NCBI GenBank assembly: GCA_028683635.1
Contig: JAQUHL010000034.1
Coordinates: 1-10,507 of the forward strand
Source of the DNA: Candidatus Cloacimonadota bacterium
GTDB lineage: Bacteria > Cloacimonadota > Cloacimonadia > Cloacimonadales > Cloacimonadaceae
Direction of reading: 5' to 3'
Length of the DNA: 10,507 nt
In this document: piece by piece, positions 6,593-10,507 of the stretch
Numbering within the stretch: position 1 is the stretch's first letter
Layout of the letters: each line of letters starts with the position of its first letter
Notes under the pieces: generated by a model
Seen by the model: only the letters and a program-made list of their open reading frames with translations
Database searches by the model: none
What the model was told of the DNA's origin: nothing
Made by a program: the position numbers and the translations under genes

Positions 6593-6621
6593 TTGGATAT
6601 AGTCAATATGATATATAAATA
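6593..6621 (+). promoter_or_regulatory. Candidate promoter of the small membrane protein gene
   Basis: TTGGAT (6593-6598) is followed by TATAAA at 6614-6619 (15-nt spacing) or TAAATA at 6616-6621 (17-nt spacing). Initiation near 6627 would exclude an ATG at 6621 as translation start and favour the one at 6645. Confidence 0.35.
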
Positions 6622-6644
6622 TGAGTTTGAATAGGGAGAAATAC

Positions 6645-6965
6645 ATGCCTGAACCCATTTATCCGAAAAACGATGCTCCGTCCCCTCCGCCCTATCCTCA
6701 GGGCTGGGGAGCTCAGCAAGCTTATGATGCACCGGTGGTTTCGACCGGTGAGTGGCTGGTAATCCATATCCTGTTGTGGATTCCGATCGTAAACCTGATC
6801 CTGCTTATTGTTTGGTCTTTTGATCAAAATGCCAATCCCAACCGTGTCAACTTCGCCAAGGCAAATCTGATCCTGATCGGGATCAAGATCCTGATCGCAG
6901 CCTTTTTTATCGGAATGTTCATGGGATTGATCCTGCGCTATATCGATGCTTTTAATTATATCTAA
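6645..6965 (+). CDS. Small proline-rich, two-helix inner-membrane protein
   Basis: This 106-residue protein starts MPEPIYPKNDAPSPPPYPQG, a cytoplasmic-looking Pro-rich tail. Two hydrophobic segments follow: about 36-57 (EWLVIHILLWIPIVNLILLIVW) and about 74-97 (LILIGIKILIAAFFIGMFMGL). Between them is FDQNANPNRVNFAKAN. The layout (GEWL, IPIVN, LLIVWSF, NPNR-NFAKA) recalls small unnamed membrane proteins common in anaerobes; I know no function for them. GGGAG before the ATG at 6645 supports this start, whereas an ATG at 6621 has no ribosome site and overlaps the candidate -10. It appears monocistronic, diverging from folA and separated from tldD by a repeat. Confidence 0.75.
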   Translation: MPEPIYPKNDAPSPPPYPQGWGAQQAYDAPVVSTGEWLVIHILLWIPIVNLILLIVWSFDQNANPNRVNFAKANLILIGIKILIAAFFIGMFMGLILRYIDAFNYI

Positions 6966-6970
6966 ACAGA

Positions 6971-7064
6971 TTCCACTTACAAATGACATAATTATACGGG
7001 GTATGAAGCAGCGCTCCATTAATTATATATGGGCGGTGGGCTGGGCCTGGATGACGCTTTTTCA
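6971..7064. repeat. Family 2 repeat, copy 3 (degraded right end)
   Basis: The left terminus TTCCACTTACAAATGACATAAT (6971-6992) matches copy 2 including its outer extension. The interior ACGGGGTATGAAG and GGGCGGTGGGCTGGGCCTGG matches copies 1 and 2. The right terminus (GATGACGCTTTTTCAA) has decayed. It fills most of the spacer between the small membrane protein and tldD. A TATAAAT at 7066-7072, just past it, could be the -10 of the tldD operon, but no matching -35 was found. Confidence 0.7.
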
Positions 7065-7097
7065 ATATAAATATTCAATAAAACAAAAGGAGTTGCC

Positions 7098-8540
7098 ATG
7101 AAATATCTGGATCTTGCCCTGAACTCGGCAGAAAAGCTCGGTGCTGAATATGCCGATATCCGGATTCACAAAACCACGGCGCAACGCATCTATTTGCGAA
7201 ACCTCAGCCTCAAAAACACCTCCAACCAGGTGGTGGATGGCTATGGCATCAGGATCTTCAAAAACGGTGCCTGGGGCTTTGCCCATAGCAATGTCTATTC
7301 CGATGCAGCCGTCCTTGCTACAGTCAAAAAAGCCATGCAAACGGCAGAGCTTTCTGCCTCGGCAAACAAAGGCAGGGGCTTGCGTCTGGCACCGGAAAGA
7401 AGCTATATCGCAGAATATGAAACCCCGCTCTGCATCGATCCGCTATCCGTTTCCCTCAAGGAAAAAGTGGATCTGATGATGGAGGTAAACCGGATGATGC
7501 TGAATTATGAGGGGATTCGCCAGGCAGTTTTTTTCCTGCTGATGCAAAAGGACGAGAAGCTCTTTGCTTCCACTCTGGGCACCCGGCTGGATATCAAGAC
7601 CTCGTTCATCGATCCCATGGTGATAGCCACTGCCGTTCATGAGGGTGACAGCCAAAGCCGCACCTTCGATGAAGGCGGAAGAGCCACTGGCTGGGAGTGG
7701 GTGCTCGATCTTGAGCTGATGGAAAAAGCCAAACAGATTGCCGAAGAAGCCCTTATCAAAGTGAAAGCAGATCCGCTGGGCCCCGAACAGCGCCGCAGCC
7801 TCATCCTCGATCCCAATCACTTGGGGCTCACCATGCACGAATCGGTTGGCCATCCCACCGAGCTCGATCGCGTGCTGGGCTGGGAAGCGGACTATGCCGG
7901 GATCTCCTTTGCCACTCCGGAAAAGCTGAAGAACTACCGCTATGGCTCGGAACTCATCAACTTCATGGGAGATAACACTCTTGATGAAGGTCTCGCCACG
8001 GCAGGTTTTGATGATGATGGCGTGCCCGGACAAAAATGGCACATCGTCAAAGACGGCATCCTCAATGAATATGGCAGCACCAGGGATACAGCCCTGGAGA
8101 TTGGACTGAACTATTCAAGAGGCTGCAATCGTGCCACCTATTATTATAACCAGCCGATCAACCGCATTCCCAATCTCTATCTGATGCCCGGAACCAAAGC
8201 CCTCACTCCCGCAGAACTGATTGCCGATACGGAAGATGGCGTCTATATTCAAGGACGGGGCAGCTTCTCGATCGACCAGCACCGGGTGAACTTCCAGTTT
8301 GGCGGTGATTTCTTCTGGGAAATCAAGAATGGCAAGCTCATCCGTCCGCTCAAGAAAGTTCTCTACAAATCCTGCAATCCGGAATTTTGGAATTCCTGCG
8401 ATGCAATCTGTGATGAAAGGTTCTGGCGTCCCTTCGGCGTGGTAAATTGCGGAAAAGGCCAGCCCAGTCAGACCGCGAGAATGACGCATGGCTCCGCACC
8501 AGCCAGATTCAGAAATATCCGGGTGGGAGGTTCTCAATGA
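7098..8540 (+). CDS. tldD: TldD metalloprotease subunit
   Basis: This 480-residue catalytic half of the cytoplasmic TldD/TldE protease degrades unstructured peptides; in enterobacteria it matures microcin B17 and removes the CcdA antitoxin. The metal site HESVGHP (His247, Glu248, His252) fits the family HExxxH motif. Cys451 in VVNCGKGQP sits where the third zinc ligand lies in E. coli TldD. The N-domain opens with KLGAEYADIRIHKTTAQRI and GYGIRIFKNGAWGFAHSN; GRGSFSID and the terminal FRNIRVGGS are also typical. Length is normal for the family. AAGGAG lies 7 nt before the ATG. The stop overlaps the pmbA start as ATGA, so the subunits are translated in step. No candidate RiPP precursor is evident nearby, so a general peptidase role is more likely than dedicated toxin maturation. 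Confidence 0.95.
   Translation: MKYLDLALNSAEKLGAEYADIRIHKTTAQRIYLRNLSLKNTSNQVVDGYGIRIFKNGAWGFAHSNVYSDAAVLATVKKAMQTAELSASANKGRGLRLAPERSYIAEYETPLCIDPLSVSLKEKVDLMMEVNRMMLNYEGIRQAVFFLLMQKDEKLFASTLGTRLDIKTSFIDPMVIATAVHEGDSQSRTFDEGGRATGWEWVLDLELMEKAKQIAEEALIKVKADPLGPEQRRSLILDPNHLGLTMHESVGHPTELDRVLGWEADYAGISFATPEKLKNYRYGSELINFMGDNTLDEGLATAGFDDDGVPGQKWHIVKDGILNEYGSTRDTALEIGLNYSRGCNRATYYYNQPINRIPNLYLMPGTKALTPAELIADTEDGVYIQGRGSFSIDQHRVNFQFGGDFFWEIKNGKLIRPLKKVLYKSCNPEFWNSCDAICDERFWRPFGVVNCGKGQPSQTARMTHGSAPARFRNIRVGGSQ
8525..8530 (+). promoter_or_regulatory. Shine-Dalgarno of pmbA inside the tldD tail
   Basis: GGGAGG lies 6 nt before the ATG at 8537 and within the last codons of tldD. It selects this start over an in-frame ATG at 8447 that lies 90 bp inside tldD. 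Confidence 0.85.
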
Positions 8541-9817
8541 ACAGCAAACTGAAAAAGATCGTCCAATACGTGGAAAAGAACTGCCAGGCAGATGATTTTA
8601 CCCTCAATATCTTCCTCGAGGACAGCCACGAAACTCGCTTTGCCCAAAATGCCGTTACGCAGCACATTGCCGGAGCAAATCTGAGTATCAGCCTGGAAGT
8701 GGCTTTTGATAACAAAACCGGTAGCTGCGAGGTTAACCAGGATAGTCCCGAAACCCTTGCCTACCTGATCAAAACTGCCGAAGATATGGCAAAGCTGAAC
8801 CAGCCCGATCCCGAATATGTCGCCTCTGCTGCGAAGCAAAAATTCACCAGTTACGAGTCCGCAGCCGCGGCCACAAAAGAACTGAGCCCGGAGAGGATGA
8901 TCGAAATCGTCAAAGACAGCATCCGCAATGCGGAGAAACAGGAGGCGAAGGTCTCCGGCATGACGGAAAAGCATCTCTACGAGCACTTTCTGGCCACCAA
9001 AAATGGCTTCAGGGGTTCCTATGAAAGCGGCAGTTTTGGCCATTCCATGACCATTATAAAAGCTGATGTGGAGACCAAAATCTCCTGCACCCACAAGGAT
9101 TTTGCCAGCTTCAAACTCAAGGATGAACTGAAGAAACTCAATGCCCAGTTTAGTGGATTGAGCTCTCCGCAAAACTTTGATGCGCAGAAGATAGCCGTCA
9201 TCCTCCGCCCGGAAGCCCTGATGGAACTGCTCTGGTTCATGTGCTGGATGATGAACCGCCGGGAAAGCGATGAGGGGCTCACCCCCTTCTCGGATCAGCT
9301 TGGCAAACGCTTCTTTGGCAAGGATTTCTCGATGTATTCCACCCTCAAAAACAATGAGCTTTCCTGCGCACCCTTCTCCGGGGATGGCATCATCTCCGAA
9401 GATAGGACCTGGATCGAAAAAGGCAAGCTGGTGAACATGCCCTGCAACTGCTTCTGGGCACAAAAGATCGGTGAAAAACCCAGCCGCCTGTTCAACATCT
9501 ATATCCCCGGCGGTAAATCCAGCGAGGCGGAAATGATGAAAAAGGTGCCCAAAGGCTTGATCATCAACCGCTTCTGGTATATCCGCACCGTGGATATGAA
9601 GAAGGGCGAACTGACCGGCATGACCCGGGACGGGGTGCTCTACTTCGAAAATGGCAAGATCAAACATGCAGTGAATAACCTGCGCTTCAACGAAATCCCC
9701 CACGATATGACCAAACGCATCCTCGCCCTCGGAACCAACCAGGTGGTGGAAAGCTACCTCGATCTGCCCACCATGCTGATCGATGGCTTTAACTTCGTGG
9801 ATAAAACAAGCTTCTAA
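8537..9817 (+). CDS. pmbA: PmbA/TldE, non-catalytic partner of TldD
   Basis: This 426-residue protein is the TldE half of the TldD/TldE protease. It shares the TldD fold but lacks the HExxxH motif, as usual for PmbA. Family features are the N-domain pattern ISLEVAFDNKTGSC, the C-terminal block KGLIINRFWYIRTVDMKKGE, and TRDGVLYFENGKIKHAVNNL with FNEIP. PmbA is thought to help form the substrate chamber so that only unfolded peptides reach the TldD zinc. The start is fixed by GGGAGG and the ATGA overlap, leaving no spacer from tldD. A strong terminator follows about 30 bp after the stop, so tldD-pmbA is a two-gene operon. Nothing appears truncated. Confidence 0.94.
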   Translation: MNSKLKKIVQYVEKNCQADDFTLNIFLEDSHETRFAQNAVTQHIAGANLSISLEVAFDNKTGSCEVNQDSPETLAYLIKTAEDMAKLNQPDPEYVASAAKQKFTSYESAAAATKELSPERMIEIVKDSIRNAEKQEAKVSGMTEKHLYEHFLATKNGFRGSYESGSFGHSMTIIKADVETKISCTHKDFASFKLKDELKKLNAQFSGLSSPQNFDAQKIAVILRPEALMELLWFMCWMMNRRESDEGLTPFSDQLGKRFFGKDFSMYSTLKNNELSCAPFSGDGIISEDRTWIEKGKLVNMPCNCFWAQKIGEKPSRLFNIYIPGGKSSEAEMMKKVPKGLIINRFWYIRTVDMKKGELTGMTRDGVLYFENGKIKHAVNNLRFNEIPHDMTKRILALGTNQVVESYLDLPTMLIDGFNFVDKTSF

Positions 9818-9844
9818 GCAAAACTAATAGAAACAGAAAGTGCC

Positions 9845-9873
9845 AGGCCCCGGATGTCCGGGGCTTGACTTTT
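9845..9873 (+). terminator. Rho-independent terminator of tldD-pmbA
   Basis: GCCCCGG (9847-9853) and CCGGGGC (9858-9864) form a 7-bp all-GC stem with an ATGT loop, followed by TTGACTTTT. A flanking A-T and G-T pair may extend the stem. It lies 29 bp past the pmbA stop. Confidence 0.8.
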
Positions 9874-9886
9874 ACACCGTGTTTGG

Positions 9887-9901
9887 TTTTGAAATGACAT
9901 A
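9887..9901 (+). repeat. Family 2 terminal half-site
   Basis: TTTTGAAATGACATA matches the left terminus of family 2 copy 2, but no family 2 interior or right end follows. Family 1 copy C begins at the next base. Confidence 0.6.
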
Positions 9902-10043
9902 AAAGACCCTTGAATAATGGATTGTAGGGCGAAGCCCTGCTCCTTTCAGGGTGGGGGGCGGGAATAGATATACAAAAATAAGCCTCACAACCAGCATATT
10001 TGGAAGTCTGAATTTCGATAAATCGGGATGTGCAACGGTCTTT
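9902..10043 (+). repeat. Family 1 intergenic repeat, copy C (142 bp)
   Basis: Ends are AAAGACCCTTG and CAACGGTCTTT. The hairpin GTAGGGC-GAA-GCCCTGC (9924-9940) keeps all pairs, one as a G-T wobble. The downstream G-rich motif reads GGGTGGGGGGCGGG. It is closest to copy B. Of the 8 substitutions between B and C, 7 would change the reverse-strand reading frame, so it is not a protein gene. Confidence 0.88.
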
Positions 10044-10055
10044 GACGGAGTTGCT

Positions 10056-10266
10056 TGTTCAAAAAGCATATAGCCTTTGTGGCGACGAGGACGTCTCTAC
10101 CCCTATTTGGGCTGTCGAGCTCCGGTCGACAGAAACAGCGGATCTGCCTGTTCAGAAAGCATATAACCTTAGTGGCGCGAGGACGTCTCCACCCCTGTTT
10201 GGGCTGTCGAGCCCTGGTCGACAGAAACAGCGGATCTGCCTGTTCGGAACGCATATAGCCTTTGTT
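10056..10266 (+). repeat. Tandem repeat, 93/92-bp units, about 2.3 copies, with conserved hairpin
   Basis: Unit 1 is 10056-10148, unit 2 is 10149-10240, and a third unit stops after about 26 bases (TGTTCGGAACGCATATAGCC onward). Units 1 and 2 differ by about 7 substitutions and one deletion. Each holds CTGTCGA and TCGACAG arms (10112-10118/10126-10132 and 10204-10210/10218-10224). In unit 2 an outer CTGTTT/AAACAG pair extends the stem across a 3-nt bulge. An alternative fold GGGCT-GTCG-AGCCC also exists in unit 2, and in unit 1 with one G-T pair. No open frame through it looks protein-like. Confidence 0.85.
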
Positions 10267-10282
10267 ATCAGGATTATACCTC

Positions 10283-10341
10283 AATTACACGAGTATATTC
10301 TTGCAATAGACCCCTTATTGCACGAGCATATTCTAGTAATA
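10283..10341 (+). repeat. Imperfect 33-bp-period direct repeat with bridging hairpin
   Basis: The 26-base segments from 10283 and 10316 agree at about 21 positions (core CACGAG, then TATTCT, then AATA). Between them TGCAATA (10302-10308) and TATTGCA (10316-10322) form a perfect 7-bp inverted repeat. The function is unknown. The rest of 10267-10428 shows no convincing gene. Confidence 0.45.
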
Positions 10342-10428
10342 TGGGATGTTGTGCTTGAAAGATTGTACAGACTCAACTCTCTTGTACTTGCCTGACAAGC
10401 AAATAGATTCCATAGTAGGAGAACAAGG

Positions 10429-10507
10429 ATGGAAACCCAAACGCAAAATTGCAGCCACAGCCTTCCTGAATATCTACCCAAAAGCCAGTGTGGGAAGGAT
10501 GGATACT
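10429..10507 (+). CDS. Possible start of a gene running off the right edge
   Basis: The ATG at 10429 follows AGGAGAA at ideal spacing and stays open for 26 codons (METQTQNCSHSLPEYLPK...) to the edge. I recognise no family. A competing frame, open from an ATG at 10346, reads GWKPKRKIAATAFLNIYPKA near the edge and looks equally protein-like, but has no ribosome site. The visible part is too short to choose firmly. Confidence 0.35.
   Translation, partial: METQTQNCSHSLPEYLPKSQCGKDGY

Noticed and set aside
6868..6900. GATC-rich mini repeat
   Set aside because: It is explained by alternating Ile/Leu codons (ATC, CTG) in the second membrane helix of the small membrane protein.
2524..7064. Insertion sequence
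   Set aside because: Inverted termini are present, but no element carries a transposase frame or a convincing target duplication.
8534..9703. 389-codon open frame antisense to pmbA
   Set aside because: It mirrors the strong codon bias of pmbA on the opposite strand; the pmbA frame has clear family motifs and this one has none.
10056..10266. Short CRISPR-like array
   Set aside because: The whole 92-93-bp unit repeats; there is no pattern of short constant repeats with unique spacers, and no cas gene is present.
10030..10395. 121-codon rightward frame through the tandem repeats, with an LHE-Y/H-IL echo
   Set aside because: It starts inside repeat C, crosses tandem units of unequal length so the same unit is read in different frames, and the peptide echo simply follows the 33-bp DNA repeat.

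Overview
The window looks like a chromosomal segment from a Gram-negative, probably anaerobic and uncultivated bacterium. My best guess is the Cloacimonadota or a neighbouring lineage. That guess rests on the style of the secreted OB-fold protein, the amylase architecture, the short structured intergenic repeats and the moderate GC content. It is inference only: no rRNA or other phylogenetic marker is present. No phage genes, transposase, CRISPR array, tRNA or rRNA were seen.

Layout. Positions 1-2430 hold a leftward cluster of three exported or membrane proteins: a secreted two-OB-fold protein (2430-1717), a small membrane-anchored protein with a cysteine-rich acidic tail (1698-1276), and, beyond a terminator-like hairpin, a large TPR-type protein with a signal peptide that runs off the left edge (from 1196). 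Positions 2431-2924 are intergenic, with two structured repeats and candidate promoters. Positions 2925-5574 hold a rightward pair: a small TonB-C-domain lipoprotein and a cytoplasmic GH13 neopullulanase/cyclomaltodextrinase-type enzyme. Positions 5575-5960 are intergenic repeats. Dihydrofolate reductase lies leftward at 6482-5961 and appears to have a leaderless promoter. A small two-helix membrane protein diverges from it (6645-6965). After another repeat copy comes the tldD-pmbA(tldE) operon (7098-9817), with a 4-nt ATGA overlap and a good terminator. The right end (9818-10428) is noncoding and repeat-rich; a possible new gene starts at about 10429 and leaves the window.

How the genes work together. 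TldD and PmbA/TldE form one known heteromeric metalloprotease. The amylase acts on imported maltodextrins or on glycogen in the cytoplasm. DHFR supplies tetrahydrofolate. The rest of the neighbourhood is functionally mixed.

The least explained material is the noncoding DNA. Family 1 (about 142 bp, three copies) and family 2 (about 87-94 bp, three copies plus a half-site) have different inverted termini. They share an internal module: a 7-bp GC hairpin with a 3-nt loop, followed by GGGTGGTGGGC in the best copies. Further right is a 92/93-bp tandem repeat whose units can fold in two alternative ways.
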